Shown here one piece after another: positions 9,384 to 19,859 of a stretch of 64,000 nucleotides of DNA (the stretch's first letter is position 1; each line of letters begins with the position of its first letter). Position numbers and translations under genes: made by a program. Source of the DNA: Cryptomeria japonica (Eukaryota > Streptophyta > Pinopsida > Cupressales > Cupressaceae); assembly GCF_030272615.1 (NCBI RefSeq), contig NC_081405.1, positions 19,180,547 through 19,244,546 of the forward strand, in the 5' to 3' direction. The notes under the pieces were generated by a model. It worked only from the letters and a program-made list of their open reading frames with translations, was not told the origin of the DNA and made no database searches.

Positions 9384-11145
9384 ATAATTCACAAACATAC
9401 GATCAATAAAAGATATATGATTACAGTTGTTCCATGTTGATAATCTGTTGCAGACACTCACATAGATCAACTACCTATCAAGTAGGTCTTCAAACATATT
9501 ACAACATAAGAATAATAATCCATTAGAGTACGACAAGAGCCATATAATGTTTGGGACATACATTCCCAAAGCCCATTTCAGAACTCCATGGAACATAGTT
9601 TCTTTTTGAGATTGAAGATGAACTTACCAGCATTTTGCAAATCTGTTTGTCCCCTGTCAGCTGCATCCTCTACTTATTCCACTTCCTCATTGGTTGCTTC
9701 TGCCTTCCTAGTTGCCATGCCCTAATCACTTACTTTGCTATGGTCTGCCAGGTTGTTATAGATTATTATTATTTTTCATCAGTTTTTATCAAGGGTAAAC
9801 ATTACTCAATAATTTTTCTGCATATGAAGAAACTCTTAGGATTTGTACTTGCAAATCTTGACCAAATGCTGATGAAATCAAGCTCAATTGTTAACTTGAA
9901 TGGAATGATGGAGATCGAGAATGTACAGTGCAACCACATCAAATGAAGCAGAGGCAACACACTCATGATAAGAACCAATAGAGAAACTTTTCCTTTGGTT
10001 TCCTAATAATTGTTTGCAATTAACCTGAAATTCTGATATATTTGCACTGTGAAATAGTTTGACTAGAGAGTTTAATATTGTCTTACCTTATGATCCTTTA
10101 CTTGTTAAAATGTCTATGCTCAAGGTCTTAACAAGAAAAGGACTAACATGCGATTGTATTGACAGCAAAGACGTTGTTTTTCAAACTTCAAACCAGTCCA
10201 CCGGTGGTTCCCTGACAAAGTAAATTCATAATTTATCTGAGATTGCTTGTTGTCTATCAACGAATTTGCTCTTCCATCTGTCTTGGGGGATCTATCATTT
10301 GCTATAAAGACATTTTTTCCTGCAAACGTTTACCATGTGATGGGAGTCAATTCATCATATTGAAAAAATGTATCAAATAATAGAGAAATGCCCGAGACAA
10401 AAGCCAGAGTGTTTGTTTACTGTTAAATGGCATCCTTTGGACTAATGTCAATTTAATAGCCTATTTGAGTTGCTTCCTCAAAGTGATTTTTTGGCAAGAA
10501 TTGTTGACAATATCTCTTCACTATATTTTAACTTGTACACTTAGATTATACATTGATTGAAAAGTTTGGGCTTAAATATTTTATTGATTAGGCATAAAAT
10601 GTGTAAGTTGTCCATGCTTGTGCGTTACCAAATTCATTTGTTTTATTAAGTCCTCTAAAATAATGCATTAATAATAAATATAAATTGCCACTCTCATTAA
10701 ACACAAGAATTAAACAAGAAGAGATTCTCCCTTAACAATCTAAATGTCTATCAGTATAATTGGAATGTTTTTCTGTTCTTTCATAATTCAATCGCTGCTG
10801 TATTTTGACCTATTTTTGCTTCCACATTCCATAGATCTGCTTCTTATGATATTTTATAAAGCTAAGTATATTTTTTCTTTACGAAGTTCTATATCATAAT
10901 TTTAAGGATCTGCTTTATATGGGTGCTGAATTCTTGCTCAAAATTATCTGGGTGTCTTATCTTTTTAATGGTTTTTTCTATTTGGAAACTATATGGCTTC
11001 AGTTTTCCATCAAATTTAGCAAGTCCAAATGCAGCTTAATAATTGCTTACCTATTGATTGCCATGGATAATATCATTCCTTTGATGATTTATGTATGTTA
11101 CTTTGGACTAACAGAAGTTTATCATGGGCTATCATGCTTCTCCAG
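9384..11145 (+). other. Sequence upstream of the first visible ORN exon (intron)
   Basis: This looks like low-copy AT-rich sequence that ends in a pyrimidine tract and TTCTCCAG acceptor at 11138-11145. The exon that must precede it, encoding the WIDLEMTG-type first catalytic motif of oligoribonucleases, was searched for by eye in all frames and not seen. Frames at 9635-9946 and 10919-11158 show no domain; the second simply runs into the exon in another frame. Confidence 0.6.
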
Positions 11146-11222
11146 GTTTAAGGATTGAAGAGGACAGGATATTAGAGATTGCCTGTATCATTACCGATGG
11201 ACGGTTGGTGAAAAGAGTAGAG
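11146..11222 (+). CDS. ORN: Oligoribonuclease, exon A (internal)
   Basis: Oligoribonuclease (REXO2/Orn family) degrades 2-5 nt RNA fragments from the 3' end; plant copies are organelle- or cytosol-located. This exon encodes EEDRILEIACIITDGRLVK, the strand that follows the first catalytic motif of the DEDDh fold and is nearly identical across plants. It starts in phase after TTCTCCAG, with two bases completing a Gly codon, and ends at GTAGAG before donor GTAGTA, in phase 0. The Asp and Glu of the first motif should be in the preceding exon, which is not visible. Codons are open and conservative, so the gene appears functional rather than a relic. The start is a splice site, not an ATG. Confidence 0.9.
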
Positions 11223-11233
11223 GTAGTACTATC

Positions 11234-11829
11234 TACCATTCAGGCAATTGCACTTCCAAATTATGCTTGAAGCTTCAATGGAAGGCTCACTGTCATGCAT
11301 ACATATCGGCTAATTCTTAGTTTGGCATTGACAACTCATTTTCCCACCTTTAATGTATCTTGACATTACCATTTTCATCTTCTATTAACCCTTGGATTTG
11401 ACAATTCTCTGCTTTCCTTTGAAACTCTTAGAATCAATGTTACAAGAAAGATGCCTTGTGCATGTTCTATTCAATGCACTGAGATGTATCTGCAAGGTTC
11501 ATTGACGGCTATTGGTTGTTGGGGAATGTTACAATTCAGACAAATGCACTTCCGAATTATATTTGAAGCTCCAATGCAATGCTTGCCATCATGTATATCT
11601 GCTAGTTCTTAGTTTGCAATCCACAATTTATTTTTCCCACATTTAATTTATCTTTGACATTACCTTTTCATCCTCTGATAACCATTGGATTTCACTATTC
11701 TTTGCTTTCTTGTGAAATTTTGAGAACCAATGTGATAAGAAAGATGGCCTTGAGGTTGTCCTATCCGGTGCATCAATTGAGATGTATCTGTGAGGTTGAT
11801 TCATGGCTGTTGGTTGCTGGGGAATGTTA
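11234..11829. repeat. Tandem duplication, two units of about 298 bp
   Basis: Unit 1 (about 11234-11530) and unit 2 (about 11531-11829) share GCACTTCC, CTAGTTCTTAGTTTG, GACATTACC, GAGATGTATCTG and the common end TTGGTTG(T/C)TGGGGAATGTTA, with many substitutions. The duplication lies wholly in the intron between exons A and B. Confidence 0.8.
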
Positions 11830-12326
11830 GGATAACACTCTCCTTTCTTATCCTGTCTTAGTTTTCTCAACTATGTGCTAACCTATTTTACCATTGTGTA
11901 AGTTGGTTCTCTCATGTATAGTTCGGTCTATAATTACTGTTAAAATATCCTTTTAGTTGTTTGGCAGGACCAACAGAATGTATTATTTATGAAATTATGG
12001 CTGTTTTGCATGAGTACCCAAGATACATTTTGCATGGCAATACCTGACAATGTGCACAAACAAGTATAAAATTTGTAATATATTTGGGAAATTGACACAA
12101 TTAATAAGACATCTGGTATGGCAAATTCTATCTTTGCATTTTAACTTTCATTGAATATTTCCTGCTCAATTTATAGCTCTCAAATCTGACATTAACTCAG
12201 ATGTTATGAGAAATTTGTTCAAATGCAGTTAGTTAGGTTGTGTAATATTGAATGACACTTTGATTTGCCATTCTGCATACTGTAAATTTGTATCACGTTG
12301 TTTGTCAGCATTTTTCTTTCTTGCAG

Positions 12327-12408
12327 GGGCCGGACCTGATAATTAACCAGTCAGATCAATGCTTGGCAAGAATGGGGGAATGGTGCCAGAATCAACATTC
12401 TGCCAGTG
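12327..12408 (+). CDS. ORN: Oligoribonuclease, exon B (internal)
   Basis: The acceptor TTCTTGCAG (12318-12326) is followed by codons for GPDLIINQSDQCLARMGEW and then CQNQHSASG. This matches the E-G-P-D-L-V-I-x-Q-S region and the M-x-x-W-C-x-x-H-H-x-A-S-G segment of plant oligoribonucleases, which help hold the short RNA substrate. The exon ends AGTG before donor GTATGT, leaving one base that pairs with GG at the next exon to make Gly. It joins exon A in phase 0. The usual second His of the W-C-x-x-H-H motif is a Gln here (QNQH), a mild difference. Intron A-B is 1104 bp. Confidence 0.93.
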
Positions 12409-12584
12409 GTATGTATCTGTTTTGTTCTCAATGTTTGAATAATGGAAGCTAAAACAAGTGGAATTCAAGTTTGGGACTTCCTTCTGTTATTTGCTTCATG
12501 CTAGCATTGTGTTTGTAAACTTATCCTTGAACATGTTAACTGGGCTATATTAGATTGTTTTATTGATCACTGATTTTCATTCAG

Positions 12585-12640
12585 GGCTGGTAGATGCGGT
12601 TCGGAAAAGTAGAGTCACTGAGCAAGAAGCAGAGCAGCAG
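12585..12640 (+). CDS. ORN: Oligoribonuclease, exon C (internal)
   Basis: The acceptor TCATTCAG is followed by codons for GLVDAVRKSRVTEQEAEQQ, matching the helix G-L-x-x-x-V-x-x-S-x-x-T-x-x-E-A-E-Q of the family. It ends at CAG before donor GTTAGC in phase 0. The intron to exon B is only 176 bp, whereas the intron after it runs to 44457. That makes this small exon the last coding sequence before almost 32 kb of mobile DNA. Confidence 0.93.
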
Positions 12641-13399
12641 GTTAGCTTTTGTCTTCAACAAATCTGTTTATTTATTTTTGTTGTATAAAACTTTATATGT
12701 CATTTGAAGATTATAGGCTATTAGTATCTGATGCCATTATCTTGCAGAATCCAAGGTTATACTGAGCCTTAATGATTAGACACTCTCTCTCCTTTAAAGA
12801 TCATGCAAGCATGATTGATTTCTAATTGATATTCCTAGAACAGCTAGAAGCTTTACAAATAGAAAATTTAATAATCCATCTTCATTTGGGATATGCACTT
12901 CATAATATCATATAACTCAATTTATTCTGAGCCATCAGTGATTTGCTCTTGTAATTACATCACAGCTAGAATTATATTTCGAGGCTGATAAATCCATTGT
13001 TATTATCATTGCCTCTATTGATGTGGACTCATTAATTTTGGTCATCTTTAATAAATTGTTGTGATGAGTTTGTCAGTAATGAGATTTAAGGGCAGCTATT
13101 TAGGCCTAGGCCTTTTAAAAATTTATAGTATATATTGCTTGTTATTATCTTAGATTAGATTATAGTTACCTTTTGCCTGGATTATAGTTTTGATGGAAGT
13201 GCTAATATACAAGATAAAATCCAAAGAACCCTTGTAAAAATGTTCAAGAAGCATTGTTGGGAGGTTGTTACAAGCTAGCTGTATTCAGAGATTTAGAACC
13301 TCACAAATATGACTGTAGACCAGTCTTTAAAGAATAGGTAAGGTTAAGCTTGTTTGTGAATGGCTACATATATGAAACTTTAAGTATTTATATTAAAGT

Positions 13400-13716
13400 A
13401 GGTCCAAATGGCACTCACTAAATCATCACTCATTACTCTGTGAATTCAACAATCATTCAATCATACATCAATCATCAATTGGGAGTAAAGGAGTCAAACA
13501 AACAAACCAACAATCAATTTTTCCATCAATTCAAGCAGTCTAATATCAATCATTCAAAAATCCATCATGTGAACATTAACTATTCAAGCATCAACCTTTC
13601 TATCATCAAATCATTCAAATATCAATAAGTAAAGCATCAATTCATTTAGTATCATTTAAGCATCCACCCATCAATCCTTCAAGAAATGATGATAAAGAGA
13701 AATCAAGCAATCAGGG
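13400..13716 (+). mobile_element. Internal LTR fragment of the 35141-36826 family
   Basis: This stretch of ATCAATCATTCAA-type sequence matches 35880-36190 in the same order (CATCACTC, GGAGTAAAGGAGTCAAACAAAC, then GAAATGATGATAAAGAGA). Neither LTR end is present. The 62-codon frame at 13440 is a by-product. Confidence 0.75.
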
Positions 13717-13798
13717 ATATGTTGGAAGTTGTCATTGATGTCAAAGGTGAGAGGATTAGTGTCATTGATGTCAAAGATCTCATAGCAGACTTTATATC

Positions 13799-13930
13799 TG
13801 ATTTGGAGCAGACATTATAGCATCATTTGAGAAGACATAAGTGTAGAATTGGACCAGACTTTTTATCTGATTTGGAGCAGACATTATAGCATCATTTAAG
13901 AAGACATAAGTGCAGAATTGGAGCGGACAT
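13799..13930. repeat. Tandem duplication of about 65 bp
   Basis: Two near-identical units contain GATTTGGAGCAGACATTATA followed by AGAAGACATAAGTG. They differ at a few positions. Confidence 0.75.
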
Positions 13931-16602
13931 AATGCAAAAATCAGATCATCAATGGGCTGACCCATGAGATGGTATTCTTCCTATGTACATGATGGCCGAC
14001 TATGAGATATTGCAGCGAAGTCCTTATTCCTTATGGGAGAAATTAATATTTACTTATGCAAATGGTGGCCGACTATGAGGTTTTCATAAAGAATATTTAT
14101 TATATTTTAATAGGAATGCATGTTGGCCAACCTCACTGAGAAATCACTATTAAAAGAAACAAATATAATGTTTTGATAAAGGCTGACCTCCTAGTGTTAG
14201 CACCCACAACAAGAGGCTAACCCCTTTGGAGTGTTGTAATGTCCCACCCTCTCTCGGATACTGAATTTTTGAACAGTGAAGAAGAACACCTGCTTGTTCT
14301 TTAATTAAATTAATAATACTATATGTTTTTTTTTGAATGTGATCTTTCAGATTTAGACAAGAGTTGCAGAAGATGTAGTTGTTTTTTGTTTGAAGTTTTG
14401 AAAGAAAGAAGATAAATGCCTTCTTTTAATAACAAGAAGTAGATTGAAAACTGATTTGAAATCACATTTAAGCACAATACTTGTATCAGATTTCAATTGA
14501 AAATGAGTACATCAATCGTCTGATAATAGGTCTATTACAAACAAGTGAAGTCCTTAAAACCACTACTAACATACCCGGTAGTTTGAGGAGGAAAAGTTGA
14601 ACTCTAGATGTAACACACAACTAAGGTGCTCACTTAGAAAAAAGAGGTGCTTACTCAGAAAAAGATTCACAGAGATCAGATATCTGATCCTTTCCTCTCC
14701 AAATTGCTGTCACAAGGTAGTTTGCTGAAGGCGATGGTGTTGTAGTGCCTAGACGGTAGTTATCCCTTGAGTTGAGATTGTTTGTGAACTCCAAAATCTT
14801 CAATCAATATGGCCTGATGTAAGTCTGGTTTTATGGATTTTTCAGACCCTTTTAACTGCTGCAATCTTATCCAAACTTGTTTTTTGCTGTGTAGGAAATG
14901 ATAGTCTAATGTAAGGAACTAATTAGAGTGAAGTGTGTGACTAAGATGAAATCCAAAAGTGTTGTAGAGGGGGGGTCGGCTAGCCAAGCAGCTACCTCAC
15001 TCAACCACCAACGCAAACTTCTTTAGCTGATCCAAATGTTCTTCAAAACTGCTGCCTTGTCTTCTCGCAATCTGTTCTTGTATGCTGATATAACCCTTGT
15101 GCAAAGATGGCCCCAAAACATAGGACAAACCTTCCAAAGCAAGAAAATATGGCTACACACACTAGCAAGTAGGTGGCTTCAGATATTGTAAACCAAAACT
15201 TGTATTCTTTAAAGCTCAATGGAAACCCCTGATATGGAGTTTCTCCTCACACCCTTGGCTGGTCTCTCACAGCTGCAGATGTGCAACAACCATTGAGGTT
15301 TTCATCCCCAAAGTCTACAAAAACCCTAATGTTCACGAGCTCCTCAATGGAGGTGAGAGAAAAAGAGTAATATCCGACATAATGATCTTCTTCCAAGTTT
15401 TGCCTTTTTATTGAGTCTTCAAAAGTACGCCCTAATTAGGGCGGAACCCTAGCGCCTCAATCAGATTTAATGATTTAAATATTGATTACTTTTTCCACAT
15501 AGTAATATCCCATTTAGGAGTGTTCGCTTTGGGTTATATGCCTTTTCATTTAAACCAACTTTTTATCTCTCTCTTCCCCTTTCACTCTCTCACTAGGAAT
15601 AAGAACTTAGGAAAGGTGAAAATTTATATTATTAATTTGTTTTAAGTGACCCAAAGGGAAATTATGAAGTTCTATGCATCAACTTTAATATCTCTTTTAA
15701 TTTGCTCTTTTCTCTCTCCTCATGGACACTTGGCAAGGAAGCACCTCACTCTCTCTCTCTAGGATTTGTCACTTTTTGATGATGTTTAATGTAGTTTCAA
15801 GTTGGCATCCTGAAGGTGACACAATCAAGCATTGGCTCAATCCCAAAATACTCTGAAATGGTACCTAAATCCCAAGGAAAACACCATCATAAATTCCTCT
15901 AGCCATCTTGTTAGTCTACGAGGACTCGTTGATAGACTTAACTTTTGATCACTGATCCTAACTTGAAAGAGTGGACATTACAAGTGTTAACCCATTTTAG
16001 GGCAATTAAATTAAATCAAAGCTACTATAAATTGGAGGCCCACCCTTTTGATGAGTTGCTTCCTTTGGATGGATTGTTACTTTTTGAAAAGTCGCCCTCC
16101 TTGAAAAGTAATGACATGGTAAGAAGACGAGATGAGAGTTGGAAAACTAGAAATACAATGAAATATCATCGGATATAGAGAAAATAAAAAGGCATATTTA
16201 GAGTAGATATAGAACAGAGTTAGTGCAGAAATATATGTGAAAGATTAACAAGTTTTGCAGTGATGATAATGTGTTTTTGAGCAGACCAAGAGCAGAGAAT
16301 ATGAAGAGCATTTCAGATTTGTATTAAGCAGTCTTGAGCAGTTTTATAAGAGTTTATACCAGATTTTGTGAGGAAGATTAAAAGCAGTATTTTAGCAGAT
16401 TGTTGAGGCAGATTTTTGAGCTATTTTGGAGTGAACTTGAGAGACATTCTTGAGTAGATCTTAGAGGAATTATTGCAGATTCAAGAGCAGACCTTTAAGG
16501 GAGAATTGGGGCAGATTTATGAGACATATTGGAGCAGATTTGTGATTAGAATTGTAAGTGGATACATAGCAATATTTAAATCAGATCTATGAATGAAAGA
16601 TG
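13931..16602. other. Intronic sequence with LTR-like start and degenerate repeats, no gene
   Basis: TGTAATGTCCCACCC at 14235 looks like an LTR start, but no matching end was identified. From about 16190 to 16560 the sequence consists of degenerate short units around GAGCAGATTTTTGAG. The frame at 15945-16178 has no recognisable domain. The 3' edge abuts the copia LTR. Confidence 0.4.
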
Positions 16603-17003
16603 TGTTGAAATGTGGTGTCTGATCAGCAAAGTACTGTACACTCAACACGTATCCTTGCCGGGGTCCGGGGCCGGTAGCCCCCGAGAAAATTTTTTTTGCC
16701 GTTTTTTTGTTGATGAAACTGACATTGTAATAAAACCTTGAAAAGGCCGACTTTGTTTGTTGCCCTAAAAAATGCATGTTATAAGTGGCTGGGATGCTTA
16801 AGGCATTGTAATGTTGATGTACTATTTTTGTTGGATAATAAGAAATATTGGACGGCTGTGTATGGTGGACGTAACCCATTTTGGGTGAACCACGTTAAAT
16901 CTCTGTGTTATCTGTGTCCTATTATATTTCTTTATCTTTTGTATTTAAATCTCCATATAATTGTTAGTTCATATTTGCGTCGGATCTGCTTGAAACCCTA
17001 ACA
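16603..17003 (+). repeat. 5' LTR of the copia element, 401 bp
   Basis: It starts TGTTGAAATGTGG and ends GAAACCCTAACA. It shares CAGCAAAGTACTGTACACTC and GGCCGACTTTGTTTGTTGCC with 32404-32713. A G/C-rich GGGGTCCGGGG stretch near 16660 is expanded by about 27 bp in the 3' LTR. Confidence 0.9.
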
Positions 17004-17005
17004 AT

Positions 17006-17017
17006 TGGTATCAGGGC
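17006..17017 (+). other. Primer binding site
   Basis: TGGTATCAGGGC lies two bases after the LTR end. It is a one-base variant of the usual initiator-Met complement TGGTATCAGAGC. Confidence 0.85.
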
Positions 17018-17063
17018 GAGGTTTTCTGTAAATTGGCAGGACTTTCAGATTTGAGTGGGAGCA

Positions 17064-18354
17064 ATGGAGGATTCCAAATTCAAGGTCGCAAAGTTTAACG
17101 GCCAGAATTATTAGTTATGGAAAATGCAGATGGAGGATTACCTGTATCAAAAGGATTTGTGGCGGCCATTAAAAGGAAAGGCAAAGAAAGCGACCACAAT
17201 GTCAGATGAAGAATAGGACATTTAAGATAGAAAGGCACTGGGATCCATTCGATTGTGCCTTGCACCGTCTATAGCTTTCAATATAACAGAAGCAAAAACG
17301 GCTGTAGATTTGATGGCGACATTGGCTAAGCTGTATGAGAAACCCTCGGCTTCGAATAAGGTATTTCTTATGAAGCGTTTGTTTAATTTGAAAATGAGTG
17401 AGGGAGGATCTGTAGCGGAGCATTTAAATGAATTTAATACAATTACTAGTCAATTGTCTTCGGTAAAAATTACCTTTGCAGAAGAGGTTAGGGCTCTCTT
17501 GATTTTATGTTCTTTGCCAGAAAGCTGGAATAGCTTGGTTATGGCTGTAAGTAACTCTGTCTCTGGTAAAAATACTTTGGTATTTGATGATATTGTTGGT
17601 GTTATCCTAAGCGAGGAAATGCGAAGGAAAAGCATAGGTGAGACTCCAACACCATCGGGTAGTGTTTTGAATGTGGAGAATAGAGGAAGATCAAAGGAAA
17701 GAGGAAAAAGCCCTTGGAATGATAAGTCACGAGGGAAGTCAAAGAAATGACGCTCTCAATCTAGAGGAAAGAAAGATTGGTACTGCGGAAAGCTTGGTCA
17801 TCTAAAGAAAGACTGTTGGTCTCGGAAAAACAAAGAAGGAGACAAAAATGAAAGTGACAGTAAGGAAGCTAATATTGCAAGTAATACTTTACAAGATGCT
17901 TTAATCTTATGTTTGGATAATGTTAATGATTCCTGGGTAATAGATTCTAGGGCTTCATTTCATGCTACACCCCATAGAAAATATTTTCTAGATTATGTTC
18001 AAGGTGATTTTGGACAGGTATATTTGGGTGATGATGAGCCCTGTCAAATTGTTGGAAAAGGAAAGATAAAGATCAAGTTGCAGAATGGTAATGACTGGTT
18101 TCTGCAGGAGGTAAGACATGTTCCTAACTTAAGAAGAAATTTAATTTCTGCAGGGCAACTAAGTAGTGAAGGTTGCATAGTTACCTTCTTAGATAGTATC
18201 TGGAAGGTCAGTAAAGGATCATTAGTAGTAGCTAAAGGTGCGAAGGTAGGCACATTATATTTGTGTACTGGTAACACTTACTCTACCTTAGCTACTGCAG
18301 ATAAAGTTACTGTAGGGACAACAACAATAGATGTTGCAAGAATAGATTCGATAA
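17064..18354 (+). pseudogene. Copia gag and protease, upstream half
   Basis: From ATG at 17064 (MEDSKFKVAKFNGQNY) the frame encodes a UBN2-type copia gag, with KLYEKPSASNKVFLMKRLFN in the core. The zinc knuckle reads DWYCGKLGHLKKDC: the first Cys of C-x2-C-x4-H-x4-C is an Asp. The protease motif reads DSRAS instead of D-S/T-G-A-S, so the catalytic Gly is lost. In-frame stops at 17111, about 17214, about 17223 and 17748 sit where Gln, Trp, Gln and Arg codons are expected. The frame ends at GATTCGATAA, where the chromovirus is inserted, and resumes at 29644. The protein would package and process the element, but this copy cannot. Confidence 0.9.
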
Positions 18355-19453
18355 TGTAAGATCCCTTGCTTAGATTTGACTACGATGGAAAGTATTTGCC
18401 AGATTATACACAAATGTTTAATTCAATTTATTAGTAGCCTAAGAATTCAGTATAACACTTGTCTTTCCAGAATTAATTATTCATAGATTTTAGCAGTTTG
18501 CCTAAGAATAATACAGATTCTATCATTCCAGAATTAACTTCTACAGCATTTTCGTCTGTGAGCAATTAAGAATTTGATGGTGCACCTGCTAATTTGTTGT
18601 AACTATTACGCTGCTTCTGAGACCGCTGACAACTTGGATCATCTCCATGTATTCTCTGTGTTCTGCGTACTGGAGATGTCTCTCCGTGATACATACGTAG
18701 TGCAAAATGGCATCACTGGTTCTCTTCTCTTCTGTAGCGCCCACTATGTAGGTCGTGTATTCTTTGTGATTGTAGTGCTGGCAGTGTAGGGACACGCCCT
18801 AGGTGATGGACTCCACGAGAACTGTTAGCACGCTATACCCGATATCGGGTCTTCCGGAAATACACGAAACTTGGCCTTTCCACGCCCGAAGGTATGAATA
18901 GAATCGGCGTCTCCCTGTGCATCTTCCTTCCAACATCCGTCTCTAGGAAGGTTGTTCTCTGTCGCTGTTTGATTGTGGGGCACCCGCAACCACACTCAGG
19001 AATATTACACGCGCGGATTAATACACGGCTTTCGGCACCCTGTTTGACGCCAATGTAATGTTACGTGACCAATCGCAACAACTCTCTGGTCCACGGCTTT
19101 CACACCCACGAATTCACCAATAGGTCAGTATCCCTAACGAAAGGTGACTGTAATCTGAATCCTGTCTTACTTTTACAGGTTGTAACTTCTCTTTCGGACT
19201 TGCTTCCTTTTCATAAACTCCTCTTTTTCCCCTCATCAACTTGGATGCCCATCCTTTTATTTTCATCAGTTGGTTCCAAAATCCCGTAATAGTTAGGATT
19301 ATTTACGGTGATTAAGACAAAAATACATATAATGCCTTTTCATTATAATATATGTAAATATTAATTTTTATATAAATGAATGGGAGATTTATATAAAAGA
19401 ATTAATATTTGTTATACATCGGCTATCATTTATTTTTATTAGGGGACATGACA
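18355..19453 (-). repeat. 3' LTR of the nested chromovirus
   Basis: Aligned by eye against 28539-29638, it shows about 28 substitutions in 1.1 kb, all transitions, plus one single-base indel. The 3' end of pol and the purine-rich tract AGGAGGCAGGGGAGA (minus strand) lie directly at its inner border (19454-19470). Confidence 0.95.
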
Positions 19454-19456
19454 GTC

Positions 19457-19854
19457 TCCCCTGCCTCCTGTTGCTTGCCCTCAAGCAACTCCAAAACTCG
19501 GTCACTTTCCCAGGTGGCATCAGCTTGAGGCAGATTTTTCCATTTGATGAGATATTCCCTGATAGTCCTGTTCCTCAATTGCCTATCCCGTGTATCCAAA
19601 ATTACTTCTAGTATCATTTCGAGCTTCCCTTCATCATTCAAAGGAGGTAAATCTTCGGACACTGACACCTGTTGCCCTAGAGCTTTCTTAAGACAAGATA
19701 CATGAAAGACATTGTGTATCTTGCTATCTACTGGTAACTCAAGTTCATAGGCTACTGCACCAACCTTCCGAACTACTTGGTAGGGACCATAAAACCGAGG
19801 GTTTAATTTTTTAATTTTTCAGCCCCACTACGTTTGAGAGAAGATTGCCGATAA
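19457..19854 (-). pseudogene. Chromovirus pol 3' end (integrase tail and chromodomain), separated by E1
   Basis: Minus-strand translation from 19854 gives YRQSSLKRSG, then after a frame slip VRKVGAVAYELELPVDSK and finally EYLIKWKNLPQADATWE, the aromatic cage strand and W-E motif of a chromodomain. It is the downstream part of the pol frame that stops at the E1 insertion at 24138. A small duplication of AAATT near 19805-19818 shifts the frame. The last residues run through the purine tract into the LTR, so in this lineage the polyprotein end overlaps the tract. The domain would guide integration to marked chromatin. Confidence 0.9.
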
Positions 19855-19859
19855 GGTTG

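Noticed and set aside
15945-16178. 77-codon frame with a protein-like sequence
   Set aside because: No recognised family, no second copy in the window and no splice context for the host gene. Too little support.
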